From Azolla pinnata (taxonomy: Eukaryota; Streptophyta; Polypodiopsida; Salviniales; Salviniaceae), in contig JBBBWG010003859.1 in assembly GCA_037176905.1 (NCBI GenBank), positions 1 through 30,737 on the forward strand: DNA of 30,737 bases, written 5' to 3'. Both the position numbers and the translations under genes were made by a program. Below, in pieces: positions 10,300 to 21,453 of this stretch. Under the pieces are notes generated by a model, which was given only the letters and a program-made list of their open reading frames with translations, did not search any database and was not told the origin of the DNA. The number at the start of each line of letters is the position of its first letter. Position 1 is the first letter of the stretch.

Positions 10300-10550
10300 A
10301 ACAATGGTGGATTAGGGCAGAGGAAGCAGGGAGAAGCTCAACAGAAGGGATTGATTAGGGCAGGAAGAAGCTCAAGAGAAGGATTGATTAGGGCAAGAAG
10401 AAGCTCAAGAGAAGGGATTGATTAGGGCAGGGGGAAGCAGGGAGAAGCTCAACAGAAGGATTGATCAGGGCAGGGGAAGCAGTGAGAAGCTCAACAGAAG
10501 GATTGATCAGGGCAGGGGGAAGCAGGGAGAAGCTCAACAGAAGGGATTGA
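10300..10550. repeat. Minisatellite A, 33-44 bp unit, about 6 copies
   Basis: GAAGCTCAA recurs at about 10333, 10367, 10400, 10444, 10486 and 10529, each followed by AGAAGG-like sequence, then GATTAGGGCAG or GATCAGGGCAG. Units vary by insertion of a GGGGAAGCAG block. Frames open through it are a by-product of the periodicity. Confidence 0.85.
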
Positions 10551-10674
10551 AAGCTGTGCAGGGAAGGCAAAAGAGGGCAGAAAGAAGCAAAATGAACAAG
10601 AACAACACACAGACAGAAAGAAAAAACAGAGAGAAAAAAACAGAAGAGAAAGACAATAGAAAGAAAGAGAGAGA

Positions 10675-10905
10675 GAGCTATGGTGAAGAAATTGGGGCAG
10701 ATTGAGAGAGACAAAAGACAAGTTTTGTTTGGGTGAATTGAGAGCTATGGTGAAGAAATTGGAGCAGATTGAGAGAGACAAAAGACAAGTTTTGTTTGGG
10801 TAAATTGAGAGCTATGGTGAAGAAATTGGAGCAAATTGAGAGAGACAAAAGACAGGTTTTGTTTGGGTAAATTGAGAGCTATGGTGAAGAAATTGGAGCA
10901 AATTG
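10675..10905. repeat. Minisatellite B, 67 bp unit, about 3.5 copies
   Basis: GAGCTATGGTGAAGAAATT begins at 10675, 10742, 10809 and 10876, an exact 67-base period. Each unit contains GAGAGAGACAAAAGACA and TTTTGTTTGGGT. Copies are nearly identical, so this is a recent expansion. Confidence 0.93.
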
Positions 10906-11013
10906 GAGAAGAACTCTGGGGGATCGGATTCGGGCATCTGCTCCGGCGAGAGATCGGCCAGATTAACAGCCACCGGATCGTCTTATGCAAAGAGCTATTT
11001 CTTTCGTCGATCT

Positions 11014-11390
11014 CGCGATCGGAGGGGCATCGATGCAGATCTTTATGTGAAGCTATTGATTTTCATCATCTTGGGGCGATCGGAGGGGCATCGATGCAAA
11101 TCTTAAATGTGAAGCTGTTGATTTTCATCATCTTGGGGCGATCGGAGGGGCGTCGATGCATATCTGTAATGTGAAGCTGTTGATTTTCATCATCTCGGGG
11201 CGATCGGAGGGGCGTCGATGCAGATCTTTAATGTGAAGCTGTCATTTATTTTTTCATCAACTGGAGATTGGCGGAGATCGATGCATATCTTTATGTGAAG
11301 CTGTTGATTTTCATCATCTTGGGGCGATCGGAGGGGTGTCGATGCAGATCTTTGATGCGAAGCTGTTATTATTCATGCATCTTCTTCGGT
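11014..11390. repeat. Minisatellite C, 62 bp unit, about 6 copies
   Basis: GGAGGGG recurs at 11021, 11082, 11144, 11206 and 11330, with one diverged copy between the last two, giving a period of 61-62. Each unit has CGATCGGAGGGG, TCGATGCA, ATGTGAAGCTGTTG and TTTTCATCATC. It is unrelated in sequence to minisatellites A and B. Confidence 0.92.
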
Positions 11391-14300
11391 GAGTTTGATC
11401 CCATGTGTCCAGCTGATCGTTGCTGGTAACGATAATCGATCGAAAGATCTGCTCACCGAATGAGCCTTTTTGGCCCGACTTTTGTTTTTAATATCAGAGA
11501 GGCTCTGGCTCGACTGTTTCATCGCAGTTGAACACGTTCAAAGCGGTGTTGACGGACGGTATTCGAAGAGGATCCGCTATTTGGGAAGAGAGATGTAATC
11601 GATCATGCAAGTTCTGCAGAAGCAGACCTCTCGATCTTTTTTCCCCGTTGACCGACAGGAGAGCTACTTCGCTCCGCACCAAGTTTCATAGATTGGGAAT
11701 CGGAGGCTTTACTTTCTTTCGCTGGCATCCGTTTCCGTCATGTGTGAAGCATCCATAAGAACCAAACGGAAACGAAATATTCCACAAGTTCCTTGGTTTT
11801 TTTTAGCGATTGACAGAAGGGCATCACCAGGAATGGAGCCTTCTCCGGTGGTTTTACCGCCTTTGAAACGGGATATTCCCTTGACCTTTCTCCATGGAAA
11901 GGTCACACTTCTCCCGGAACATATTATCCTCTTATCAATGTTATATCACTTGTTTGCACTCAATTCTGATACATTCTCGATCTAGAACCTCTTCCTTTTC
12001 TCCAATCCGGCAGTAGTCCCAATAAATCCCAACCTCCAATCTTGTTGTCACGTTGATCGACTCAAGAGCTACGCTTGGGCAATTCTAATTGATATATACT
12101 TTCCCATTTCTCCTTGGGAATTTGTCCAGAGGATATGAACCTTTGATTAGGAATGTCCAAAGGTTATAAAACATTGGACTTTGCAATTGGGATTCTGACT
12201 GCATATGGGGTTGCATTCAAAACCAGATCAAGACAGAAAAAACAAAGATCACCTTTTCATGCAACAGAAAAAATCATGATCTTGAATGACCTCCATGATC
12301 TTGCACATAATTTGCAACTCCTTACCGTCTCTGAAACTTTACAACCAAAACATTAACTCCAAACTTCACTTGTCGATACAGAGCCATCCGGCAACGTGAT
12401 GAGAACAAAATCTTGAAGGGGTACAACTTTTGAGGCTTTCTACACTTGCAGTGTCTAATTCGGCGATCATGATTTTCATCAATGTAGAAGAACCATTATC
12501 ATTGAGCATTGCTGATTTAATGCCATGAAATACACAGTTCATAACATTTTGATAGCTGTTGAGCTTGCTTTGATTTCATGTCATACCCTCTTTACGGCTT
12601 TGATATCCTCCTTACAGGCCAGGTCATCAAGCTAAGTTGATAGTGAAGCTGAAACCATTTTAACATGGACAAAAGATCCATGGATAAGCAAGTCTGCTTC
12701 ATGATAGCTCAATAGTTGGCAAGCTAGGTCCGATGCTGCAAAACAATCGTAAACTAGTCAAAGTGACCCAAACAAAGGAGCTCCTGCATTCTTTACGCAC
12801 TGCGGAACTTTTCCCCCTACCACAAAAAACACAATTATTTGTATTGTGACATAAGAGTGGAGGGCAAAAGCTCATCATCAATCTGCACAACAAAAAGAAA
12901 GAAAAATATGATTCAATGCCAGCATATTCCACCTTACATAATTAAAACGATTGCTCTGACTCACAACCCGTAGCATTATATTCCTCTCATCTATAGAAAC
13001 AATAACTTTGAATCTTTCTAAACGTCCAATTCCGTTCTTACACTACAAACTGGCTACTTTAGAAGGAAGAAAAGCAATTATATTCTGAATGATTACGGGG
13101 AGACGAAATCAGGACAAATCCTAAGGTTTTGTGGAAAACTGAGACAGAAACTTGGGAGGAAACTGTGAGTAAAAACAAATTGTCTTATACAAGAAATAAG
13201 CATATTATTCCTTGAGGCTGAAGAGGACATTGCCAGCATCCAGACTATACCACAATGTAAAAACCTAACCTCCACAATCACAAAAGAAGCTCGAGAAGAT
13301 TATCATGGATGCAACCACTAAATTCATCTAGCATGGTATGAATGTCAGTAAGCGTGTCTTCTTGATCATCAAAGGAGACAAGAGTTGGGGTAAGTAGAGG
13401 ATTGAAGCACTTACCCAAAGAGCTCGTGCAAATCAAAACCACTGGCACATCTATTGTTTATTCCTACGTAATAGCAACCATTTGATAGCATGTAGAGTCT
13501 CAGTTCACCTCAAGTGTGAAAAGGATCTTGCTGAAATGCTGGTGCATATATGTTGCTAGTACCTTCAACAGAACAGCAGCCACCCTCAATAGCAAGGAGT
13601 GCTAAAAGGATCTGGCTGATGCATAAGTTGGTATATTCTTGATCATTTCAGCCAGGACATCCATCACAGTAGTGATATACACATGTCCCCATCAATTGAT
13701 CTGGCTCTTCCTCGGCCATGATGATTATAAAGTTGATACACAGACGTACCCACTCACAGCATGCAATTTCCTGATATCACTCCCACAAATGCAGCACTCA
13801 TGAATTACATGCGTCGAACTTATGTAAGATTGATGTTCTATGCTGAAAAGGTGCTTGGACCATAGTATCTTCTTTGCAACAATACAAGGATAAACATATG
13901 TCGAAGCAGCTTAAACGTTCTTGATCTAATAGGGAAACAGAGTAAGTCATTTTCTGAGTTGAAGGAGGGACCCAATGTTGTATTGCCAATCAGCATAAAT
14001 GCTAAATGCTTGCCAGATCATGCAAATTTCCATAACTGCATAAGCAGTAGGATTCTACTAGAATTTCGAAGTTATAAATAATTATACATGCACACCCATA
14101 TGAACCGGGCTACTATATACAATTTTACATATGGTAATCACATATAGGCTAGTAGATCACAGTGATAAGTATCCTTTTTCTAAGGTATGATATGAGACCA
14201 ATAGGGAAGGGCTATGTATTGGGAGGATCAGCATAGAAAACTAAAAACATCACTGCAGTAAAAGCCGAAATAGTAAATATGTGGGATGGTTTGAACCTTG

Positions 14301-15035
14301 ACCTTTCATGGACATTGACAAAAGGCCAGTCATCATAAGCACTTAAACCCATGACCTCTGCCTACAAATCTCTTAAAATTCTTGCATGTAGCCTAGATCA
14401 TCAAATTTACATTCCAGGTTACCATTGTTTCAGCATCTCTTAAAGTTCTTGTATGTAATCTGGTTTGCAGCATGCAATTCCTATAAGGGAAAATGTCGCT
14501 GCTCCTTAGAGACGTTTATGGTGGCCATTTAACAGCTTGAATACAGAAACTATTTTGAATGGAAAAGTTCCATATTATGCAATTAAAGCCATAGCAGAAT
14601 TTCCTACTAATCTGAAGAGATACAACAAAGTAGACTAATATCAAAACAATGTTGTAAGCTTGAATATTGGGCAATATGTTACTATGTAGAGAGCTTGCCT
14701 AACGTAGTCAAGTTGAACAATGTCAGCATATATGAATCAAAGAAAGAACATTCTGGAACTAAGTTGGGATGTATGTAATAAAGCTGTGCCGAGTTCTGGG
14801 CTACACCAGAGTTCCATAACACCTTAAGTTTTCTGAGTTTGAATAGGCTAATTAAACTTGTATGCACAGGTGGAGAGAGTATTAGGATAAGTAACCTCCT
14901 GGAATCCATTCTTGACCATAAATATTAACTTCAACAGATACACAGGAAAAAAAGTTTTATCATGAAATGGCGTCACATCAAATGCTTATAACATCCAATA
15001 CAACATATAAGACCATGAATAAATACAACATTGGA
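11391..15035. other. Long stretch with no recognised gene
   Basis: Both strands were scanned. Open frames are all below about 85 codons, without recognisable motifs or a linked set of splice sites. A short direct duplication is visible (ATCTCTTAAA followed by TTCTTG, about 14367 and 14435). The left part (11460-11900) is richer in GC and may be an exon or decayed gene that I cannot identify. The right end would include the 3' flank of the 183-residue gene. Confidence 0.5.
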
Positions 15036-16594
15036 CTATTTAAACATTACCATATGAACTCCAAGATCATCCTCATCCCCTTTCAATACCCATCCAGAGT
15101 CCTCTATAATGCAGCATATCTTGTCGAATGCCTTCTTGTAGCCACCTTTCAGGTTCTTAACTTCAGATGAGATCTGAACCAGAAGACCTACAAATTATCA
15201 CTCCTATTTGTGATAGCAACGCTATTCCTCTCTACATGATTAACTAACAAATCGTTTTTACATGTCTAGACTTCAAACAGTATATAGACTATCAGAATGA
15301 TAAGAATGAAATAGAGATTACCCTGTGATCCAGCATGTCTCTAATAGTAAGAACAAATCGGAGAGCATCTTCTTCTTTTTCTTTCTTGAAATACATTTCA
15401 AGGTCATAGATTTTATCTAGTACATTCTCCATGTGCTTCATGTCATCAGAGAGCATTGCCTTTACTGCATCGGTTGAAAGCTGCATCTTATTTCTGTCAG
15501 TTAGAAAATGAATATACGTGCTTGTGGTTGTGCTTACAAAATGTGCAGAAATGTCTTCACAATGCGCAGAAAATGCCTTGATTTTTATGCTGTGAACGCA
15601 TTAAGTGCCGGAATTCATTTCGTTTCTGAATAATTCTTACTCGTGTACTGGTAAAACTCCTTAATTTCTGTGAAGAACGGCATTAATCCTACTGGCAGAA
15701 AAAAATACCTTATTTCTTAGCTAACATACGCACGTCTGCATTAAAAAATGCTCTATTTATGGCAAGAAGATAATCATTCTTCCAAGGAAATTCTAACTCT
15801 TGGTTAAAAAAGTGAAACTTCTTTTTGTCAGTGAACTTCTTTCTCTGGACATAATTTCTTATAATGGGATAAAACACTTTCTTCACTAAGGAACTGCCCA
15901 AGTTCATGTGAACAGAAAATTGCCTTCTTGTCTGCGTGAACAAAAATGCATTTACTCCCTATACCTTTCTGTGCTAGTAAAAATTTTAATTTTTGTGCAT
16001 ATCACAAGTTTCCGTGGAGATAAATATAAAGGAAAACATCAATTCCGGTCAAGGATGGCCTATTTCTGTGTAGGGGCATCCACTCTTCTCTTTGTGCAAA
16101 AAAACAGCAATTCCCTAAACTTTCCATGAAGAAAAACTGAAGGGAGACAATCTGTATGAAGAAACAAAGAGATTAAGACAGAGCCAAGAAATGCCCCGTC
16201 AATGGTAAATTCTCTCTGCGCAAAAAGCAGCCATTTTAACTCTTCTCCGTGCAAAGAACCAAAATTCCCCATCACTTCAGGAAGTGTGTCCATGACGATG
16301 CTGGATCGAACAGAGAGAGAATGAGATGGAGGCACTGACCTGATTGATGCTTTCCCGGAACGCTTGATCCAATGCTTCATCGGGGCGAGCTTGGGAGGGA
16401 TCTGAAGATGGAGAAGGAGAGGTTTGTTGCTTTCTCCTGGCATAGGGATAGGGAGAGGAAGACCGAGAGCCGCCATGGATCCTGCGGGGAGATGACGGTC
16501 GAAAGGCGAGAGAAGAAGAAGAAGGAAGATGGAGAAGAAGAAACGGGAGCGATGGAGATGGAGCAAGAAACGGGGAAACGGAAACGCTCTTCAT
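15036..16594 (-). CDS. Unrecognised 183-aa protein, 3 exons, possible organelle targeting
   Basis: Exons on the - strand: 16594-16340, 15480-15322 and 15173-15036. Both junctions have GT-AG borders and phase 0. Residues 1-70 are rich in Ser, Pro and Arg with few acidic residues, as in a plastid or mitochondrial targeting peptide. Residues 71-183 are helical and charged: QAFRESINQ joins LSTDAVKAML, then YDLEMYFKKEKEEDALRF. The C-terminal part is KKAFDKICCIIEDSGW, ending DDLGVHMVMFK. I do not recognise the family. The coherent splicing, charge pattern and clean stop argue for a real gene. Translation could also begin 12 codons upstream inside the TTC repeat (as Met-Glu-polyLys), but the internal ATG avoids that run. 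A retained splice site near the stop (GTAATG at 15049) would allow a different ending. Confidence 0.65.
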
Positions 16595-16597
16595 TCT

Positions 16598-16626
16598 CTT
16601 CTTCTTCTTCTTCTTCTTCTTCTTCT
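16598..16626. repeat. (TTC)n microsatellite at the start of the 183-aa gene
   Basis: Nine to ten TTC units (GAA on the gene's strand) immediately upstream of the chosen ATG. It probably lies in the 5' leader. Confidence 0.9.
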
Positions 16627-16679
16627 CCATCGTCCCTCTTTCTTATCTCTTACTAATGGGGCGTAATTAGCAGATAATT

Positions 16680-17175
16680 AAGCATCGGTGGAGTGATTAG
16701 TGTGTGTGATTAACTCGAGGATTAGCGAGAACTTAGCTCATGGCAGGGGCTTGAGGTTTATCGATGGGGTCATTAGATCGAGGATTAGCCCTCGAGTCAG
16801 CTAGTAGATGATCAAAGAGTTTATTGAAAGGATTATAAAGCGATCGATCCGAGGATTAGCAAGCGATTAGATTGAGGATCGGCAAGTGATTGGACCAAGG
16901 ATTAGCGACCGACTAGATCAAGGATGATAGATCAAAGTAGTTGAAAGGATTAGCGAGCGATCCAACTGAGGATGGATGAGTGATTAGACCGAGGATCGAT
17001 AGGCAATTGGAGCGAGGGTCACTAGATCAAGGATTGATGAGTGATTGGACCAAGGATCAATGAGTTTTAGTCCGAATAATTTTAGCAGGTGATCGATCGA
17101 TCACCAAGCCAAGGATTAGCCTAGTGATTAGCTCAAGGATTAGCAAGTGATTAGCCGAAGAATGATCGAGTTGTT
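16680..17175. repeat. Degenerate short-period array with GAGGATTAGC cores
   Basis: GAGGATTAGC, AAGGATTAGC, GCGATTAG and GATCGAGGAT variants recur every 15-35 bases across about 0.5 kb. The units are too diverged for a clean period. It occupies the space between the divergent 183-residue gene and the RMD5-type gene. Confidence 0.75.
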
Positions 17176-17544
17176 TAAATTATTGAGGATTAGCCCCCCT
17201 TGCGAACTTCTTATGTGTGTACGGGGATAAAGTCAATAAGAAAATGCTTGATTCACGTAAATTCAAGCGATCTGGAAGTGAATAGATCGAGGATTCGTGG
17301 GTGAAGGCGCCCCTGTAAGTCAAGGCTTGCTGTGTACATGAAGTAGTCAGCTGAAGAGCCGTGTTTTCTTGGCGGAATCGGAACTCTCATCATGTGGGCA
17401 TTGGATTCCGACGAGCCGCTCTTCCAGCGGCGAGATTCTCCCATATGGATCCCCAATTGCCAGAAGGGTTTCGCCTTGCTTTTCGATCTCATCATCTGCC
17501 CGAGTTTCCTAGAGCGTAAGTTCAGAAGATGAATGAATCCTCCA

Positions 17545-17670
17545 GATTCAAGGATTAGCTAGTGGGCCTTAATAAGGGATTAGTGGCCTTGATCAGGGAT
17601 TAGTGGGCTTTAATCAGTTATTAGTGGGCTTTAATCAGTGATTAGTGGCGTAAAGAAGTGATTAGTGGAT
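17545..17670. repeat. Short array with GATTAGTGG cores
   Basis: About seven copies of GGATTAGTGG, TTATTAGTGG or TGATTAGTGG separated by CTTTAATCAG or CCTTAATCAG, giving a period near 19-21 bases. It is similar in style to the GAGGATTAGC array 370 bases to the left and may share its origin. Confidence 0.75.
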
Positions 17671-17754
17671 TGCTTAAGCAAATGACAAAAAATGGGGCCA
17701 GTTTTGTAATTTAGAGAAAGGATCAGTTTTTACAAAGAGAGGTTCTGTCTCCGC

Positions 17755-18350
17755 ATTTGCATGTACATATCTTCTGCAACGGTCGATGGCGATGGCGATG
17801 GCGATGGCGATTGGCTCCTGCTGAGATCCTTCTCCCTCTTTCTTCACGCCCTTCGACAGTCAACGACGATGGCTATGGCAAACTCAATCCATCTCTTCTT
17901 CCTCCAGGACATCCGTCGACCTTCGCCTTTGCCTCACATGCACAGGCAAGCCTCTCTCACTCTCTCTCTCTCTCTCTCTGGCTCGCTCGCTCTGTTTATC
18001 TCTTAAAACCGTGTGCTTTTTCTGCGTGGCCTCTTGCCGTTTTGTGAGATAATTCCATTGGTTTCTTGCGGGACTGTGATTCTGTGATGAAATACGTGGC
18101 ACACTCCGTGTAAATGACGGAACGGCTTTTGCCTGTCGGAATTCTTCAGTTCCTTGCCTTTTCCCTTCGGAAAATCTGAACCTGTGTATTGGACTCGTGA
18201 TATTACGAAGACATGCATAAGAATATGTGGTTTCCTGTTTTGCATCGTCTGAAATTTGGTTTTCTTTTTGCTTTCTGATTATTGTTTTGCCGTGCAGGAA
18301 AGCAACTTTGCTGTGAAATCCCTCTGCTCTATTCGTTTGCATGCGAGGAA
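17755..18350 (+). promoter_or_regulatory. 5' leader region of the RMD5-type gene with a probable leader intron
   Basis: This contains four GATGGC hexamers (17784-17808), a CT microsatellite (17956-17981) and a convincing 3' splice site (TTGTTTTGCCGTGCAG) ending at 18297. The donor was not settled. The leader exon's short open frames are unlikely to be translated as part of the protein. Confidence 0.45.
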
Positions 18351-19517
18351 ATGGATCTCGTTCCAGTGCGAGATGCATATAGCCATGTCTTCAAGAAAAG
18401 GAAATTGTACGAATCGAAATCAGAAGAAAATGTGGTAAGGGTTGGTAAAGAGATTGAATCCGCAGTGAAGAAGCTCTCCGGTATCGACGAGAGTGAGAGG
18501 ACAAATATAAAGCGAGTTCTTTCTGAGTTGCAAGCTACTTTGGGCGAGATCGGGCCAGTGGATCAAGTTGGAGTATCGCAGAAGGACTTGAGCATAGCTA
18601 TGAATAAGTATGGCAGAGTGCTGGACAAGTTCTTTCAAACAGATATTGCCAAAGCCCAGAGAGAAGTCAATTTCGACTCTTACATAGTCAACAAGATTAT
18701 TGCATTACACTTCTACAGGTTGGGTTTGTTTGAACTAGGAGATTGCTTTCTGAGAGAAACCAAAGCAACCGGCCGAGGTGAAGAAGACGAAGAGATGGAT
18801 TTAAAGACGCCTTTTGATGAGATGCACCGAATAATGGAGAGCATGAAAATGAGGGATTTGGAATCTTCTCTAGCCTGGGCGAAAGCTCACCACGAGGAGC
18901 TCATCAAGAAGGGGTCGTCGTTAGAATTCAACTTGCATCAGCTTCAGTACGTGCATTTTCTTCAGCAGAACTTGCGCTGGAAAGCGCTCGAATACGCCAA
19001 GGCAAACTTCTCGCTTTTCTCTGCAGTGCACATGCATAGGATCCAAAGGCTGATGTGCAGCCTTCTATGGGCAGGGAGATTGGAGAGCTCACCATACGCG
19101 GATTTGTCGAGCTCAGGCAATTGGGAGGCAATAGGCCTTGAGTTCATGAGAGAATGTTGTAATCTCAATGGCTATTCATATGGAAGTGCGCTGCAGATTA
19201 CGATAGGAGCGGGTGCTCAGGCACTACCGACTCTGTTGAAGATGGTATCGGTGTTAAGCAACAAGCGGCAGGATTGGCAAGCGCTTAAGCAGCTTCCGGT
19301 CGAAGTCAAGCTGGACAAAGAATATCAGTTCCACTCGATCTTTGCCTGTCCAGTTTCAAAGGAGCAAAGTAGCTCAGAGAACCCACCGATGCTTCTGCCC
19401 TGCGGGCATGTGCTTTGCAAGCAATCCCTGCAGAAGCTCTCGAAGAATCGCGCTTTCAAATGCCCGTATTGCCCTACGGAGCTTGTCATTTCGCAGTGTA
19501 AGCCGATCATTTTCTAA
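18351..19517 (+). CDS. RMD5: RMD5-type RING E3 ligase of the GID/CTLH complex, 388 aa
   Basis: Intronless coding region. A LisH motif lies at about 107-138 (SYIVNKIIALHFYRLGLFELG), a CTLH region at about 154-211, a CRA region at about 212-310, and a GID-type RING at 333-374 with C333, CGHVLC (351-356) and CPYC (371-374). The spacing after C333 lacks the usual second cysteine, which is normal for RMD5/Gid2 RINGs. The family is the catalytic RING half of the GID/CTLH complex, pairing with a MAEA/Gid9-type partner. Length equals the Arabidopsis homologue as I recall it (388). The open frame extends 23 codons further upstream, but those codons run into the leader intron and its splice site, so the ATG at 18351 is preferred. 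Acidic insert GRGEEDEEMD at 141-150. Confidence 0.95.
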   Translation: MDLVPVRDAYSHVFKKRKLYESKSEENVVRVGKEIESAVKKLSGIDESERTNIKRVLSELQATLGEIGPVDQVGVSQKDLSIAMNKYGRVLDKFFQTDIAKAQREVNFDSYIVNKIIALHFYRLGLFELGDCFLRETKATGRGEEDEEMDLKTPFDEMHRIMESMKMRDLESSLAWAKAHHEELIKKGSSLEFNLHQLQYVHFLQQNLRWKALEYAKANFSLFSAVHMHRIQRLMCSLLWAGRLESSPYADLSSSGNWEAIGLEFMRECCNLNGYSYGSALQITIGAGAQALPTLLKMVSVLSNKRQDWQALKQLPVEVKLDKEYQFHSIFACPVSKEQSSSENPPMLLPCGHVLCKQSLQKLSKNRAFKCPYCPTELVISQCKPIIF

Positions 19518-21453
19518 GCTTAACGTAATTGTCTCTATGATTAGAGGAAGCTTCAAGAGCTTTGTGAAGGTTTCGGATCAAGTTTATTATTACTATATAT
19601 CTCTCAAAGTTCTAATCCATGGAGCCCGTTCAAAGTTGGAAAATCTAAACCCTAATAATACCCTTAGATGGAAGGACTACATGTGTGTACATGTATGGTG
19701 CGCAAGGTATGTACACGGTGTACAATGTTAGATGCAACAGTGCAAGAAGCTATGACATGAATGGTCGTATTTCTTGAAATGGACAATTGTCAAGGTCTCT
19801 CACACTCGCACTCGTGTACAAGACATTGGTGAACTTGACACTAGGTTGGGATGAGCTCTATGATTGTCTTATATAGTGAATTGAATCTGGTTTATTGATA
19901 ATATTTGGACTTATTGGTAGTAATTGAACTTTCCATGTTGAAAACGATTCGATATAAAGCCGAGCATCGATAATCTTTTCAAGTATTCTACTTTTCATGT
20001 TGAAAATTCACAACCATCTACCGTCCCTTATATATAAACCCCAAGAGGTGTTATTGTATAATCGTTGGCATTATGAAAATAGCGGAGCTTTGCTTTCTAA
20101 CTATGGATTAAGTACTAATTAAATAGTTGCATGGTCAAACTTTATAACTATGGATTAAGTACTAATTAAGTAGTTGCATCGTCAAATTTTTGAAGCCTCG
20201 TTATTCTGAACCCTGATTACTTAAAAGGTCGGCAGAAATTACTTGACACATACCAGAGTGAAGAACCGCAACATGCAAGATGCAGTGTCAATGCTGCAAG
20301 ATGTGAATGGACATTACAAAGAGATTTTTCAGCAATACAAAAGTCAAATTGATCTATTGTATTTCCTTATTAAACTAGACAAGTAAAACTTGATTCCCGT
20401 TTATCAGACAATTTAATTCACACAGAACAGAATGCTTGTCTACATAATAGATTTTCAAAAGTCTAATTGGGTTTGGATTCCTGACAGAGTTCTTGCTGGA
20501 GGGTATGAAGATCTGATAGTACATACAAAGTTTTGCAGCAGGATTCGGAGCCCATTCACCCTCGCTCTCATAATTTTTCCTGTTGTTGAATGCGTTAGAG
20601 TTTGAAGGTTCGATGGATTTTTGCACTAGAATTGGGAGACCAATACTAAGATTGCGAGAATATGGGCTTTATACAAGCGATCAGGGTTTAAGGTTTCCAT
20701 TCCATTTAAAGTTGGTTTCCATTTACTACATAGCTCCATTCCACTAATTGCGATAATTGATTAATCAGTTGAGAATTAAACACAATCATAGTTCTCGGAA
20801 AGCACTTTTGTACCAATTTCACCTCATTCATCAGAGAGTGGAAGGTCAAATAAATTCAGTAACAAGGCTGATCACATCAACAGCATTTGGCTGCACAATT
20901 ACATCTCATTTGGAGGGCTGAATTTATGGAAATAGGCCTTGTAATGGGCATCCAATCAGGAAAATTGAAGGAAGCAAACCTCAGTCCGATGGTGTTGGTT
21001 TGATGCCATCGTTTCTAATGCTGATTTTTTCTTTGATGTAAAACTATCCTGACATAGAGAAACCAAATAATTGGGAGGAAAATGACTTCCCTGATTTCTA
21101 ACCAATTCTCTCGTTTATTCTCATCCTTCATAAATCATCACTATGCATGAAATGGAAGGAAACAAGGAGCACGAATCAAATAACCTTGGAAAGAATCAGT
21201 GCTATGTTTGCTTCCAAATGCTGTTTTCAGCATATCCTTGAAGCGTCGTAATGAAAAATGAATAAGAACTTCAAGAAGAAAAATCTTGATTCTTTCTTTG
21301 ATCAGCCTGCACAGAAAAACAAAGTGCCAATTTATCAGTGAAATTAACAATCAAGAAATATCCCCAAAGTAACTGTTTATTACCGTTTGATTTGCTTCAA
21401 AAATTTGTGTTTTGGAAAGTCCTCAGTCAATTATGAAATATGAAATAATACCT
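19518..21453. other. Intergenic stretch, no recognised gene
   Basis: This holds the 3' flanks of the RMD5-type gene (+) and the F-box gene (-), which converge. Open frames at 20626-20375 and 21350-21141 on the - strand were examined as possible C-terminal F-box exons and could not be joined convincingly. No RNA gene was recognised. Confidence 0.5.
20099..20192. repeat. 47 bp tandem duplication
   Basis: AACTATGGATTAAGTACTAA begins at 20099 and 20146. Each copy continues through AGTTGCAT and GTCAAA with only a few differences. Confidence 0.9.

Noticed and set aside
10388-11174. Several 80-112 codon frames across the three minisatellites.
   Set aside because: Periodic DNA keeps frames open by chance, and the translations simply repeat with the DNA period.
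10300-11390. CRISPR-like array of regularly spaced repeats.
   Set aside because: Units are contiguous tandem repeats without unique spacers, in a plant nuclear context with no cas genes.
11391-15035. Possible retroelement remains on the - strand around 13290-14000.
   Set aside because: A few stretches looked faintly copia-like, but no motif could be matched with confidence.
18282-18350. Earlier start for the RMD5-type protein (411 residues).
   Set aside because: The extra codons overlap a clear leader 3' splice site, and the 388-residue form matches family length.
20375-21350. Two - strand open frames as further exons of the F-box gene.
   Set aside because: Splice sites and phase did not join to exon 2 or 3, and the translations do not resemble the family C-terminus.
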